This document shows positions 44,598 through 54,520 of a stretch of 64,000 nucleotides of DNA, one piece after another. Numbering within the stretch: the stretch's first letter is position 1; every line of letters begins with the position of its first letter. Source of the stretch: Planctomycetota bacterium (GTDB lineage Bacteria > Planctomycetota > UBA8742 > UBA2392); the NCBI GenBank assembly GCA_019636195.1, contig JAHBYA010000009.1:104221-168220 (forward strand), given 5' to 3'. Below the pieces are notes generated by a model. That model searched no databases and was not told the DNA's origin. It saw only the letters and a program-made list of their open reading frames with translations. The position numbers and the translations under genes are program-made.

Positions 44598-45575
44598 TTA
44601 CTTGAAGGTCTCGGTGAAGCGCTTGTTGCGAGCCTGCACAGCCTCGCCGGACATGGTCTTGGGGTTGGGCTTGAGCTTTTCCTTGGCGATCAGGTCATTC
44701 ACGTACTTGATGCGCTTGGAAATCGGCGGGTGGTGGTGCAGGTAGTCTTCTTCTTTGACTTCGTGGGCCTTTTCGTAGGCCTCCACGCGGGTCAGCATGC
44801 CCACCATGGCTTCCGGAGCGTAGCCGGCGGCCGCCAGAGCGTAGGTACCCCAGGCATCGGCTTCATATTCCTGTTCAGGGTTGTAGCCCTTGAAGGCTTC
44901 TTCGGCGATGCTGGTGACCATGCGGCCGAAGTTTGCGCCCAGGCCGCTGCCCTTGAACCAGCCGCCCAGCGTACCGGTCACAATCTTGCCCTTGTGCGCC
45001 TTGCGGTAGTTCTCCATGCCGTGATCGAGCACGATGTGCGCAAGCTCGTGGGCGACGATGGCTGCAAGTTCGTCCTCGTTCGAACACATGTTGACGGCGC
45101 CGCGCGAAATCCAGAGAAAGCCGCCGGGCGTGGCAAACGCAGTTACTTCATCGGTTTCAAGCAGGCCGACCTGGAAGCCCTTGAACAGCGACAGGTTGTA
45201 CACGTTCTCCTGCGCGGTGCTGCTGCGGGTGTTGCGGTCCTTTTCAACCGAAATGTGTTCGTTCAGGCGACGGGCGCTGCGCGGCACACCCTTGGACGTC
45301 GCTTCAATGTAGCCCGCCATTTCATTGACGTAGGTGATCTGACGTTCGCGCTGTTTATCCTTGGCCTCGACCGGCGCGAACTTGTCGACGATCACCGCCG
45401 AAACCCCGCGCCCGATGTAGTACTGCTCGCTGGGGTCATAGCTGTCCGCAACCTTCATTTCCTCAAGCGCGTTGACGCCCTCCGTCAGCGTTTGCAGCAG
45501 GCTGCAACCCACCAACCCCACGGCCATACACAATGTCAGCGCGATCAAACCGTTGTTTTTTGCAAAGTTCTTCAT
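44598..45575 (-). CDS. M48 family lipoprotein metalloprotease
   Basis: 325 aa. A lipobox LVGCS (Cys24) anchors it to a membrane. The zinc site is HELAH in VAHELAHIVLDH, with third ligand Glu in EYEADAWGTYA. BepA/YcaL relatives degrade misassembled outer-membrane proteins. Two SH3-like paralogues flank it in the same direction, which suggests a shared envelope quality-control or cell-wall role. Confidence 0.92.
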   Translation of the reverse strand: MKNFAKNNGLIALTLCMAVGLVGCSLLQTLTEGVNALEEMKVADSYDPSEQYYIGRGVSAVIVDKFAPVEAKDKQRERQITYVNEMAGYIEATSKGVPRSARRLNEHISVEKDRNTRSSTAQENVYNLSLFKGFQVGLLETDEVTAFATPGGFLWISRGAVNMCSNEDELAAIVAHELAHIVLDHGMENYRKAHKGKIVTGTLGGWFKGSGLGANFGRMVTSIAEEAFKGYNPEQEYEADAWGTYALAAAGYAPEAMVGMLTRVEAYEKAHEVKEEDYLHHHPPISKRIKYVNDLIAKEKLKPNPKTMSGEAVQARNKRFTETFK

Positions 45576-45583
45576 GGTCGCCC

Positions 45584-46141
45584 CTAGCGCAGTTGCCCTT
45601 CCTTGCCGAACGACTTGTAGTGCTGTTGCTGCTTGGCCGGGTCAGGCTCTTTCGCGTCGCCGCCCATCAGGCGATTGCGCGTCGCTTCAAAATCGTCCAC
45701 GCGCTTGAGCGCCTTGTCCATCTGGCCGCTGCCCTGACGCATGTCTTTCTCGATCTCAGCATTCAGGCCCTTGCCTGCCTGCGCGCTGTGCTGGGCACCG
45801 CCCGATTCGGTGACGCGCGGCTGAGACTCCAGCGGCTGCTTGCGCAACACAAGCTGCTTGACCCAGCCTTCGACCTTCTTGCCGTCGATGGTTGCGCGAA
45901 TCTTGATGTACTCGCCGTTTGGTTTGCCGACCGTTTCGACTTCCTGGTTGGCCATCAGCTTGCCCACGGGCTCGCCCATGAACAAATCGGGTTCACTCAG
46001 CACGACCGAGTCAGGGCTGGACTTGTCCACGCCCACGTACATCTTGTCGCCCCGCGAAATGCCCGCTGCCAGCACCAGCACAGCCGCCGCCAGCACCAGC
46101 GCCAGCAGCCTGCGCCACGGGAAACGTTTCAACCGTTCCAT
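45584..46141 (-). CDS. SH3-like membrane-anchored protein, paralogue B
   Basis: 185 aa. An N-terminal helix (about 9-28) anchors or exports the protein. The beta domain (SSPDSVVLSEPDLFMGEPVG, IRATIDGKKVEGWVKQLV) resembles the SH3-like lipoprotein 43935-44507. A charged helical tail follows (RVTESGGAQHSAQAGKGLN, AKEPDPAKQQQHY). It lies nine bases upstream of the M48 gene, so they are likely co-transcribed. Confidence 0.78.
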   Translation of the reverse strand: MERLKRFPWRRLLALVLAAAVLVLAAGISRGDKMYVGVDKSSPDSVVLSEPDLFMGEPVGKLMANQEVETVGKPNGEYIKIRATIDGKKVEGWVKQLVLRKQPLESQPRVTESGGAQHSAQAGKGLNAEIEKDMRQGSGQMDKALKRVDDFEATRNRLMGGDAKEPDPAKQQQHYKSFGKEGQLR

Positions 46142-46221
46142 ATCCGCCCTTGTGAAGGTCCAAGCGCCCGGAGAATATAGAAATCACACGCCGAGGGGAA
46201 GTTGCAAGGCAGTGCACTGCC

Positions 46222-46794
46222 TCAGACTGCCAGCCGTCCGCGAAACCCACGTGCGGCGTAGTATGACTGCGCGCCATTGTGATAGACAAAGACATGGCCG
46301 TAGCGCCGGTCGCAGAACAACGCGCCGTCAAGCTCGCGGATGTCGGGCGGCGTCTGAATCCAGCTTGAGGTCTTGGTGTCGAACTCGCCCAGCTGTTGCA
46401 GCTCGCGGTACTGCGCTTCATTGAGCATTTCAATGCCCATGGCCTGCGCCATTTGCATGGCGCTGTTTTTCGGCTTGTTTTCCTTGCGCGAGTCCAGCGC
46501 ATCGCGGTCGTAGCAGACGCTGACGCGGCCCTTGGGTGTTTGGACCGAGCAATCAACAAAGATGTACTCGCCAGTCTTGTTGTCCAGGCCGACAACATCC
46601 GGCTCGCCCCCGGTCTTCTCCATTTCGTGGAGTGACCACAGCGCCGCGGGTCTGGCCTCAAGCCGGGCGCGCACGTCGGCCCACACCAGCCCCTTGTGCC
46701 GCTGCGGGTTGTCGCCAAAGCGCGCCTGCAGCAGCGCCAGCAACGCGTCACGTTGCTTGGCTGAAAGTTCTTTCTTTGGCTTGGCGCTTGGCAT
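46222..46794 (-). CDS. DUF4256 family protein
   Basis: 190 aa. The conserved family segments are VDCSVQTPKGRVSVCYDRDALDSRKENKPK-like run, GEFDTKTSSWIQTPPDIREL and GALFCDRRYGHVFVYHNGA. The fold is alpha/beta and small; the function of the family is unknown. It lies just upstream of the DUF4139-type gene, with a six-base gap from its stop (46800). Confidence 0.9.
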   Translation of the reverse strand: MPSAKPKKELSAKQRDALLALLQARFGDNPQRHKGLVWADVRARLEARPAALWSLHEMEKTGGEPDVVGLDNKTGEYIFVDCSVQTPKGRVSVCYDRDALDSRKENKPKNSAMQMAQAMGIEMLNEAQYRELQQLGEFDTKTSSWIQTPPDIRELDGALFCDRRYGHVFVYHNGAQSYYAARGFRGRLAV

Positions 46795-46799
46795 GGATG

Positions 46800-48365
46800 C
46801 TAGAAAGGCAGGATGACGTTGCTCTTGGCCCTGATCTCGTACTTGATGGTCAGGGTCTGCTGGCCGCGCGGCTGCAACTCCACCCGCTGCTTCAGGTAGC
46901 CGTCTTTGGCGTCCTGCTGCCAGCCCTTTACCTCAACGGGCTTGATCTCAAGGCCCTCGATTTCACTGACTGGCAGGCGCTCGGTGACGTCGATGGCTTT
47001 AATGTCCGACGACAGGTTGCTCAGGCGCAGTGTGACTTCGCGGGTGATGGTCTGGCTGCCCGTCAGCTTGGCGGTTTCGCGCTGCTCGGTGACCGCGCGG
47101 CGGCAGCGCACGCCGTCTTCGGGGCCGAAGCCGATGTCAAACTGCTCGCCGACGGCCACAAACTCCGCCCGCGTACGCCCCACCAGCGACGCGCCGCGCA
47201 TGACCGCCAGCGGCCCCGCCAGCAGCGGTGACTCGCCCTGCCAGTTGGCTGTGGCCTTGAGAAATGCCGCCTGTGAACGCTCGGGGTACAGTGCGCGCTC
47301 AAGGCTGCATTTCAGGCTGCGGCGGCTGATCTCGACGCGCACGGGCTTTCCGTCGCCGGCCAGCGTGAACCTGCCTTTGGGCGCGAACTCGACGGGCTTG
47401 CCGCCGTCATCGACGCCGGGCATGTCAGGCTCGGCGCGCTGTTCAAGCTTGCTGACCACCTGCTCGCGCACTTCAACGCGGATTTCCTTGCGTTCTTCGG
47501 CGGTCTTCTTGCGCAGGCTCAGCTCGTCGTCTTCAATATTGGGCGCGTCAGCCACCGCGGCGGGCCGTGCGGTCGAGAAACGCACTTCAACGTCGCGCCA
47601 CTCTTCGCCGGTGTTGTGCCAGATTACGCCGAAACTGGTCCACTCCATGGACGGGTCTTTGCCCTGCGTCAGCCGGGCGCTGTGTTCAGGTCGCCACAAG
47701 GCGCATGGCGTGCGGTAGGTCAGCTCAAGTTCGCAATCGCCGGCGCTGCGGGCGTTGACTTGCACTTCAATCAGGCACTCGTCGTGCTGGTCAACGTAGT
47801 CGGCAAGGCCGGCGCGAGCCGCAAGCTCGCTGATCTCCCGGTTGAGGTCTTCAACTTTTTCGCGCAGCCGCTGCACTTCGTCGGCGCCTTCGTCCCAGCG
47901 CTTGAGCATCGCCTCGCTGGCCGCGCGCCAGTGCTGGATGGCTTCGTCGCCCGCAAGGTTCTGCTGCACGGCCAGCGTCAGCGCCCAACGCTGGAAAAGT
48001 TTTTCCGCCACGTTCACCAGCTCGTTGTGTCGCTGTTGCAGCAACTGGTTGCTTTGCACTTCCAGACGCAGGGCGTTGACCCGCTCGTGCAGCTTTACGG
48101 CCTCGGTGTACTCAAGCTTAGGCACCAGCCGCCGGTTGCGCGTCACGCGCGCGGCCAGCACCTCGGCGCCTTGGGCTTTGGCTTGCACGCTGCGGTCGTC
48201 GGTAAACATGCTCGCACCGGACACGCGCACCCACTGCGTGCCCTCGGACAGGGTGGCTGTGGCTGTGCGCACAACCTCGGCCCGGTCTTCAAAGAAGCGC
48301 ACGAGCTTGGGCGTACTCTTGATCGCGTCGCCTTCAGGCACGGCGGTTGCCTCCCTCGACTTCAT
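46800..48365 (-). CDS. DUF4139-type (MuiA-like) protein, copy 1
   Basis: 521 aa. An N-terminal DUF4140-like beta segment (FFEDRAEVVRTATATL) is followed by a coiled-coil (about 85-175), an immunoglobulin-like beta domain with ELTYRTPCALWRPEHSARLT (DUF4139), and a C-terminal beta domain (VTLRLSNLSSDIKAIDVTE, then LTIKYEIRAKSN). It is related to the mucoidy inhibitor A family. No signal peptide is visible. It overlaps the upstream paralogue by 32 bases. Confidence 0.8.
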   Translation of the reverse strand: MKSREATAVPEGDAIKSTPKLVRFFEDRAEVVRTATATLSEGTQWVRVSGASMFTDDRSVQAKAQGAEVLAARVTRNRRLVPKLEYTEAVKLHERVNALRLEVQSNQLLQQRHNELVNVAEKLFQRWALTLAVQQNLAGDEAIQHWRAASEAMLKRWDEGADEVQRLREKVEDLNREISELAARAGLADYVDQHDECLIEVQVNARSAGDCELELTYRTPCALWRPEHSARLTQGKDPSMEWTSFGVIWHNTGEEWRDVEVRFSTARPAAVADAPNIEDDELSLRKKTAEERKEIRVEVREQVVSKLEQRAEPDMPGVDDGGKPVEFAPKGRFTLAGDGKPVRVEISRRSLKCSLERALYPERSQAAFLKATANWQGESPLLAGPLAVMRGASLVGRTRAEFVAVGEQFDIGFGPEDGVRCRRAVTEQRETAKLTGSQTITREVTLRLSNLSSDIKAIDVTERLPVSEIEGLEIKPVEVKGWQQDAKDGYLKQRVELQPRGQQTLTIKYEIRAKSNVILPF

Positions 48366-50469
48366 AGTCCTTGTCGAAGACCAGCGTGTACTTTAGTTGC
48401 AGTTCCTGCTTGCCGCCGGGCGGCAACTTGATCAGCCAGCGCACGCCGCCCTTGACCGGAAAGCCGCGCTCTTCCTGCTTGTAGGGCTCGGCCTTGGGGC
48501 TGCTGGAAACGGCGTCCACGGTGACTTCTTTGCCCGTGACGGGCACGCGCTCGATCAGCTCAAGCTCGACTTCGGCGGCGAGGCTTGACGCGGCCTCTAT
48601 GCTCAAGTGGTGCAGCACAGCCGACTTGCCGCCGATCAAGCCCTTGGTTTCTTCGGTGGCGCGCATGTTGCGCACGACGCTTACGCGCTGTTCTTCGCCC
48701 AAGCCGAATCGCACGGTCCCGCCTCGATCCACGGCGCCGACGTGGGCCGTGATCAGCAAGGCTCCGTCCATGAACACGTCAACGGGGCCCGGCAGCAGCG
48801 GCGCTTCCAGCGGGTTTTCAAGCTCAACCTCGCGAAAGACGCGCTCGTCGGCCAGGGGCACGCAGCGCATGCGCATGCGCGACTTCGCGGGCTTGCTCAG
48901 CAGCCGAATGCGGTGCGCCACGCCGTCGCACGGAATCTCGACTGCGGTGGTTGCTTCAAACTGGTGATCGAACATGCCGCGCGCGTAGCGCGGGTCGCTG
49001 GCGCCGCCGGGGCCGCTCATGCCCTCAATCAGGTGGCCCGCTTGCTCGTACCCCGGTGCAGTGCGCGCGTGGCCGCGAATCAGGCGGCCGCGACGGTGAT
49101 GGATGCCGGGAGCCAGCGCCAGCATATCAAAGTCCAGCCACTCTTCGGCATCGGGGGCGTCAGCGAACTCGGGCGCTTCGGCCTGGTCCATTTCCATGTC
49201 GGCGTAATCGCCGCCGCCACCCGCGCCTTCGTCGGCGAGAATTCGCTGCCTGGACATGGCCTTGGCAACGCCCGAGCGTTCTTTGGCCTTTTCCTCGTCG
49301 CGGCGACTTTCCGACTTCTTGGCGGCGCGGGGCATTGGCGCCGATTGCCTGACCGGCGCGGCACCGCCATAGGGTGCGCTGGCGGGTGGCGCGGACGGCG
49401 CCATGTCCGCCGATGAAAGCATGCTGGCCTCGGCCATGGTCTTGTAGTCCATTGCTTCGGCGGGCGCCGCGTATGAGGCTTGCTCTTCGTCCTCGTCGTC
49501 GGCAGGGGCGGCGTAGGCCACGGGCTCAGGTACCGACGGGGGCGCTTCAAAGGTGTCGTAGCCGGCAAACAGCGCATCCAGCCCTTCCGGCGGCGCGCGA
49601 AAGCCGGTGCGGCGCGGCGGCTGTCTGCGGCCATAGCGCAGGCTGGCAAGTTGCGGCAGCGTAATGTCGGTCAGCATGTCGGCGGTGCACAGCGACAGTT
49701 TTGCGCCGCGCCAGTCTTCGCCGCTGGCTTGCGCGACAAAGGCTTCCAGCGAAAAGTCGGCGCGAGTGCCGCCGTTTTCAAGCCTTGCGGCATAGGCCGG
49801 CCACCAGCGCGCGGCGCGCACGGTGTAGCTGACTTCAAGATTGCGCAAATGCTCGCCGCCCGGCGCCAGTGTCACCTGGGCGCTGCGGCTGTAACCCGCA
49901 GGACCAGAGCGCGTCTTTTCAGGGTTGCGCGCGATGTGCAACTGCTGGTTCAGGTCGCGCAGCTTTGCCTGCAAGTCGTGGATGCGCTTGTCCTGCTCGC
50001 ACAACAGCTCATGGCGCAGCGCGCTTACTGCCAGCGCATCGCCCACGCGCTTTTCGATACCCGGGCCAAGGCCGGGGCTTTTATCGGCGGGGCCTGCAAC
50101 CGGCACTTTAAGGTCGGCATCGATACTCATGGCCGCCAGCAGGTCGCGGCGGCGCTGGGCGCGCTGCACCTGCTCGTTCAGGCGCGCGACGTCGCGCAGC
50201 AGGCTGCGCAATAGCACCTCGTCGGGCGCCGGCGCCGCGGCTTCGCCCGGCGCGACCAGGGGCGCGCGCAGGCCGGTCACCGTGCGCTCGCCGTCCACGC
50301 TGGTGCGAAAACTGGCTGCGTCGGAAAGGGCTGTGATACCGCCGACGTCAAGCGTTACGCCCTCCGGCGGCACGGAAACCGGCAGTTCAACCTGCCGCGT
50401 GACAACGGCGCCGCGCGCGTACACAACCACGCGCGTGATGCGGCTTTCACAATGAATTGTCTCCGGCAT
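48334..50469 (-). CDS. DUF4139-type (MuiA-like) protein, copy 2, with long insert
   Basis: 711 aa from ATG 50469. It has the same order as the downstream copy: VVVYARGAVVTRQVELP (DUF4140-like), coiled-coil, SYTVRAARWWPAYAARLENG (DUF4139), then KYTLVFDKDYEVEG. A disordered insert of about 180 residues (Ala/Pro/Asp/Glu-rich, AAPADDEDEEQASYAAPAEA) interrupts the beta domain. The two proteins overlap and may form a heteromer. Function of the family is unknown. Confidence 0.82.
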   Translation of the reverse strand: MPETIHCESRITRVVVYARGAVVTRQVELPVSVPPEGVTLDVGGITALSDAASFRTSVDGERTVTGLRAPLVAPGEAAAPAPDEVLLRSLLRDVARLNEQVQRAQRRRDLLAAMSIDADLKVPVAGPADKSPGLGPGIEKRVGDALAVSALRHELLCEQDKRIHDLQAKLRDLNQQLHIARNPEKTRSGPAGYSRSAQVTLAPGGEHLRNLEVSYTVRAARWWPAYAARLENGGTRADFSLEAFVAQASGEDWRGAKLSLCTADMLTDITLPQLASLRYGRRQPPRRTGFRAPPEGLDALFAGYDTFEAPPSVPEPVAYAAPADDEDEEQASYAAPAEAMDYKTMAEASMLSSADMAPSAPPASAPYGGAAPVRQSAPMPRAAKKSESRRDEEKAKERSGVAKAMSRQRILADEGAGGGGDYADMEMDQAEAPEFADAPDAEEWLDFDMLALAPGIHHRRGRLIRGHARTAPGYEQAGHLIEGMSGPGGASDPRYARGMFDHQFEATTAVEIPCDGVAHRIRLLSKPAKSRMRMRCVPLADERVFREVELENPLEAPLLPGPVDVFMDGALLITAHVGAVDRGGTVRFGLGEEQRVSVVRNMRATEETKGLIGGKSAVLHHLSIEAASSLAAEVELELIERVPVTGKEVTVDAVSSSPKAEPYKQEERGFPVKGGVRWLIKLPPGGKQELQLKYTLVFDKDYEVEGGNRRA

Positions 50470-50544
50470 GGGCCGCCCAGTATGCGGCGCGCACAATAAT
50501 CGGCAAGCCTTTCTGTACCCGCGCCCTGCTGCTTGAATGTCTGA

Positions 50545-51285
50545 GTGGCTGACTGCCGCATACTCGCCCGTGAAGGAGAGGCCCCGGAACTTGCCGGGCG
50601 TTGGCTTTTTGTTTCACCCCACGACGACGACGCGTTGATCGGCGCCGGGTGCTGGCTGCAGGCACTGGGCCGGAACGCCCACGTCTTGATCGTAACCGAT
50701 GGCAGCCTGGGCTTTGCACAGCCCGGCGCTGCAGCCGGGATAGCAGCCCGCCGCCGCGCCGAAGCCGCTGCCGCCTACGCCGAACTGGGGCTTCCTGCCG
50801 AAAACCTGCACCGCCTTGAATACCCAGACGGCTCTTTGTCCAGGCACACCGGCAGTGTGACGGTGCAAGGCAAATTGGCTGGCCTGGACTGCGACCTGAC
50901 GCGGCTGTACCGCACTTTGCGGCCGTCGCGGGTCATCACCACGGATGCTGCCGACTGGCACCCCGACCACCGCGCGACCTTTGAAAGCGCGCGCATGGCG
51001 CTGTTCCATGCCTGTGCCGAGATCTGGCTTGAACTGGGCCAGCCGCTGGCGCAGATGCCTTCGCTGCACAGTTTCGCGGTTTATGCGCCACCGAACGGGC
51101 CGCCCGCGTGGTGTCTTGAGGCGGGACCGGCGTTTGCAGCACGCAAGGCGGCGGCTCTGGAAAGGTTCACGTCGCAACAGGGGATCATCGCGCATGTGGC
51201 GGAACATGGCGCCACCGAATACCTTTGGCGTGTACCGACCGCGCCGTTCGATCCCGGCGAGTACCGCGCGCTGTTTTCAAATTGA
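50545..51285 (+). CDS. LmbE/PIG-L family deacetylase
   Basis: 246 aa from GTG 50545. The zinc motif FVSPHDDDALIGAG and the distant HPDHRATFESAR mark a LmbE/PIG-L N-deacetylase of a sugar or thiol precursor. It is distant from the BshB1-like gene in this window and its substrate is not predicted. Confidence 0.85.
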   Translation: MADCRILAREGEAPELAGRWLFVSPHDDDALIGAGCWLQALGRNAHVLIVTDGSLGFAQPGAAAGIAARRRAEAAAAYAELGLPAENLHRLEYPDGSLSRHTGSVTVQGKLAGLDCDLTRLYRTLRPSRVITTDAADWHPDHRATFESARMALFHACAEIWLELGQPLAQMPSLHSFAVYAPPNGPPAWCLEAGPAFAARKAAALERFTSQQGIIAHVAEHGATEYLWRVPTAPFDPGEYRALFSN

Positions 51286-51329
51286 ACTTTTGCGTTGCCC
51301 GCGCGCACGCGCGCCGTGACAATCCGGCC

Positions 51330-52304
51330 ATGCTGGAACGCAGACACACGTTTATTGCCGACCTGGCTGAGGGCCCTGTACAGGCCATCTACCTGGTGCA
51401 GGAGGCGCGGCGCCTGACCACCCGCAACGGCAAACCGTATCTGGCCCTGACACTGCGCGACAACACCGGCACCATCGGCGCCAAACGCTGGGACGTCACC
51501 GACGAAGAAGCCGCGGCAGTCAAGCAGGGCAGCTACCTTGACATCACCGGCACTGTCGAAGTTTACCGCGACCAGCCGCAGATCATCATTACCGCACTGC
51601 AAGAAGCCGCGCCCGAAGACGTGCTGCCCGCGGCCTTTGAGCGCGACCCCGGCTTTGACCCTGCCGACCTGCTGGCACAGGTGAAAGACATGCTGCTGGG
51701 GCTGGAAGACGCCGACTTGCGCCGCGTGGCGCAGGCGTACCTTGACGACGAAGCATTCATGGCGCGCTTTGAAGTCGGGCCGGCGGCGCAAAACATGCAC
51801 CACCCGTACCGCTTCGGGCTGCTGGAGCATGTGCACAGCGTGATGCGCCTTGGCGAGCGGATGTGCGACCACTACCCGTGGATCGACCGCGGCATGGTGC
51901 TGCTGGGGCTGTTTCTGCACGACAGCGGCAAGGTGGTTGAGCTGGTCGGCGAAGACGCCCCCGGCTACAGCGTTGAGGGCGAGCTGCTCGGGCACATCAC
52001 CATCGGCATCAACCTGCTGGATCGCAAGTTGCAGGCCTTGGCCGACGTGCCCCACGCCAAGGGCGTGCTTTTGAAACACATCATTCTCAGCCACCACGGC
52101 CTGCAGGAATGGGGCAGCCCCAAACCGCCCATGACACCCGAGGCGCTGGTGGTCCACACGATCGAGATGCTCGACGCCAAGATGAACGCTTTTCTGCGCG
52201 AGCAGGTACAGCCGCCCGAAACCAGCGACAGCACCGGGGGCATGCGCTGGAGCAAGCTGCTCAAGCGCAAGATCATCACGCGCCCGGACGGGCAAACCGG
52301 CTAG
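51330..52304 (+). CDS. YhaM-like 3'-5' exoribonuclease (OB fold plus HD domain)
   Basis: 324 aa from ATG 51330. An N-terminal OB-fold (PVQAIYLVQEARRLTTRNGK, LTLRDNTGTIGAKRW) is followed by an HD domain whose metal residues are H in LLEHVHSVM and HD in GLFLHDSGKVVEL, with downstream HH (LSHHGLQEWGS). This is the YhaM order. YhaM trims RNA 3' ends. It converges with the aldolase gene, overlapping by four bases. Confidence 0.9.
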   Translation: MLERRHTFIADLAEGPVQAIYLVQEARRLTTRNGKPYLALTLRDNTGTIGAKRWDVTDEEAAAVKQGSYLDITGTVEVYRDQPQIIITALQEAAPEDVLPAAFERDPGFDPADLLAQVKDMLLGLEDADLRRVAQAYLDDEAFMARFEVGPAAQNMHHPYRFGLLEHVHSVMRLGERMCDHYPWIDRGMVLLGLFLHDSGKVVELVGEDAPGYSVEGELLGHITIGINLLDRKLQALADVPHAKGVLLKHIILSHHGLQEWGSPKPPMTPEALVVHTIEMLDAKMNAFLREQVQPPETSDSTGGMRWSKLLKRKIITRPDGQTG

Positions 52305-54397
52305 CGTGGGAAGGCGTTGGCAATGCCGCCATCCACCGGCAGGCTCGCGCCGGTGGTAGGCGTGCGGTTGCTTGCAAAGAACACCACGGCGTTGCCGACG
52401 TGGCGGCCTGTAACCCTTGCGCGCAGCAGGTTGCGGTTGCGGTAGTGCTCTTCCAGTTGCGCAAAGTCGATGCCGTGGGCCTTGGCGCGGTCCGGCCCGA
52501 CCTCAGCCCACAGGCCGCTGGCGTGGCCGCCATCACCGAACACGGCGTCAGGCGCGACAATGTTCACGCGCACGCCGTCCTTGGCCAGTTCCAGCGCGGC
52601 GACCCTGGCGAGCTGGTGCCCCGCCGCCTTGCTGGCGCTGTAGGCCGCGAACTCGGCGCCCGGTGCGGGCACGTTTTTGCTGCCGATCACGATGATGTTC
52701 CCGCCGGTGCCCTGCGCGCGAAGCACCTTCGCTGCCTGGCGCATGACGTGAAAGTAGCCCGTCGCGTTGACATCCATGACACGCTTGAAGTCCTCCGGCT
52801 CCAGCTCGTCCAGCGGCCTTGAGTGCGCCACACCCGCGTTGGGCACCACCACATCCACGCCGCCGTACAGCCGCGCGCACTCGTCGAACAGGGCCGCCAC
52901 GCTGGCCTCGTCGGTCACGTCGCAGACGACGCCGCGGCGGCTGTCCTTGCCGTGGCGCTGGGCCAGTTCGTCGCAGGTTTCGGCAAGGCGCTCGGCGTTG
53001 ATGTCGGCCGCGACCACCTGCGCGCCCGCCTCTATCAGGCATTCGCAAACCGCGCTGCCGATGGCGCCCGCCGCGCCGGTGACAATCGCGACCTGGCCGG
53101 CAAGCGGCTTGGGCCTGGACTTGCCGAGTTTCGCCTGCTCCAGCGGCCAGTACTCGACGTCAAACAGGTCGCCCTCCGGCAGGGCTTCATACTCGCCGCT
53201 TGCGTGCACAAGTGTCTTTACGCGAATCGTGTGCTCATAGATGTCCGCGGCGATGCGCGCGTCCTTCTTGGTCGCGCCCCAGCACAGCATGCCCACGCCC
53301 GGCATCAGCACGACGCGCGGGTAGTCGTCAAGCCGAATGCGCTGCACCCCCTTGCGCCTCACACAGTCGTCAAAGTAGGCGTTGTAAATGCGCCGGTACG
53401 CGGTTACCGCCTCCTGCAACTGCTCGGCGATGTTGTCGAAGTCGGGTTCCGCGACAATCATCGGCAAAGACTTGGTGCGAATCACGTGGTCCGGCGTAAG
53501 CGGGCCGGTCAGCGCCAGCTTCTCAAACTCGGCGGCGTTGACGAAGTCGAGTATCTCGTCGCTTGCGCGCCACTCCAGCACCATGCGCCGCCACGGCTGG
53601 TCGGGCTCGCCGGTGGCCTCCGCGAGCAAGCCCCGCAGCACGGGCGCCACCCGGGCGCACAGCGTCGCTGCCTCGGCGGGCGCGTCAAATCGCGGCGTAA
53701 GGCCGCGCTTGCGCTCGCGCTCAAGCCACTGTTCGGCCGTCGTCACCAGCGCAATGTGGCGGTCATAGCTTTGCCGCGCGCTCTCACCGAAGCTGAACAA
53801 GCCGTGCTTGAGCAGCACCAGCCCCTCGACGCGGGGATTGTTCTCAAGAACCTCGGCGCAGACCTTTGCCAGATCAAATCCCGGCATCACGTAGGGCACG
53901 ACCCCGATGCGGTCGCCGTACAGCTCACGCACCACGGATTCCCCGTCCGGCCGGTTGGTCAGCGCCAGGATCGCGTCGGCGTGGCTGTGATCAATGAACT
54001 TGTGCGGCAGAAAGGCGTGCAGCAGCGTCTCGACGCTGGGGTTGGGGCCCGCTGCATCAAACATGTGCGTGCGCAGCTGGTTGACCATCTCGGTGTCGTC
54101 CAGCGCGGGAAGGTTGCGCAACCGCTTCAGGTACTCAAGGTCAAGTCCCGGAAACCCCGGGGGTTCAATGCTGTCCAGGTTCCAGCCGCTGCCTTTGACA
54201 AAGATGGCGCTTACCGCATCGCCCAGCAGGTTGCGAAACGTGCCTTTGACGCTGGTGTTCCCGCCGCCGTGCATGACCAGGGCAGGGTCGCGGCCAATCA
54301 GCCGCGATGTGTACACACGCAGCGCCACGTCTTCGCCTGCGGCCTTGAAGCGCTCAACGTACTCGCGCGCGTCTTCGTCTTTCCAAAGGCTCTTCAT
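52301..54397 (-). CDS. Bifunctional class II aldolase/short-chain dehydrogenase
   Basis: 698 aa. The N-terminal part (about 1-420) is a class II aldolase (MHGGGNTSVKGT, HSHADAILALTNRPDG, VLLKHGLFSFG). The C-terminal part (about 430-698) is a Rossmann short-chain dehydrogenase (IVTGAAGAIGSAVCE, VVPNAGVAH, SAYSASKAAGHQ). This matches rhamnulose-1-phosphate aldolase/lactaldehyde dehydrogenase-type fusions (RhaDE-like). Presumably it cleaves a sugar phosphate and oxidises or reduces the aldehyde. No rhamnose genes are adjacent. Confidence 0.9.
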   Translation of the reverse strand: MKSLWKDEDAREYVERFKAAGEDVALRVYTSRLIGRDPALVMHGGGNTSVKGTFRNLLGDAVSAIFVKGSGWNLDSIEPPGFPGLDLEYLKRLRNLPALDDTEMVNQLRTHMFDAAGPNPSVETLLHAFLPHKFIDHSHADAILALTNRPDGESVVRELYGDRIGVVPYVMPGFDLAKVCAEVLENNPRVEGLVLLKHGLFSFGESARQSYDRHIALVTTAEQWLERERKRGLTPRFDAPAEAATLCARVAPVLRGLLAEATGEPDQPWRRMVLEWRASDEILDFVNAAEFEKLALTGPLTPDHVIRTKSLPMIVAEPDFDNIAEQLQEAVTAYRRIYNAYFDDCVRRKGVQRIRLDDYPRVVLMPGVGMLCWGATKKDARIAADIYEHTIRVKTLVHASGEYEALPEGDLFDVEYWPLEQAKLGKSRPKPLAGQVAIVTGAAGAIGSAVCECLIEAGAQVVAADINAERLAETCDELAQRHGKDSRRGVVCDVTDEASVAALFDECARLYGGVDVVVPNAGVAHSRPLDELEPEDFKRVMDVNATGYFHVMRQAAKVLRAQGTGGNIIVIGSKNVPAPGAEFAAYSASKAAGHQLARVAALELAKDGVRVNIVAPDAVFGDGGHASGLWAEVGPDRAKAHGIDFAQLEEHYRNRNLLRARVTGRHVGNAVVFFASNRTPTTGASLPVDGGIANAFPR

Positions 54398-54520
54398 GCG
54401 GCCCTTTTCGGATATGCCGCGCGGCGCGGCAAGGTGTGGTTTGAATACCGGGCAATCAAGCCGTCCGCCAGACTCCGTTGCCCTGTTTCCGGTGCAGGTA
54501 CGCCGGACTAGACTTGCCGC

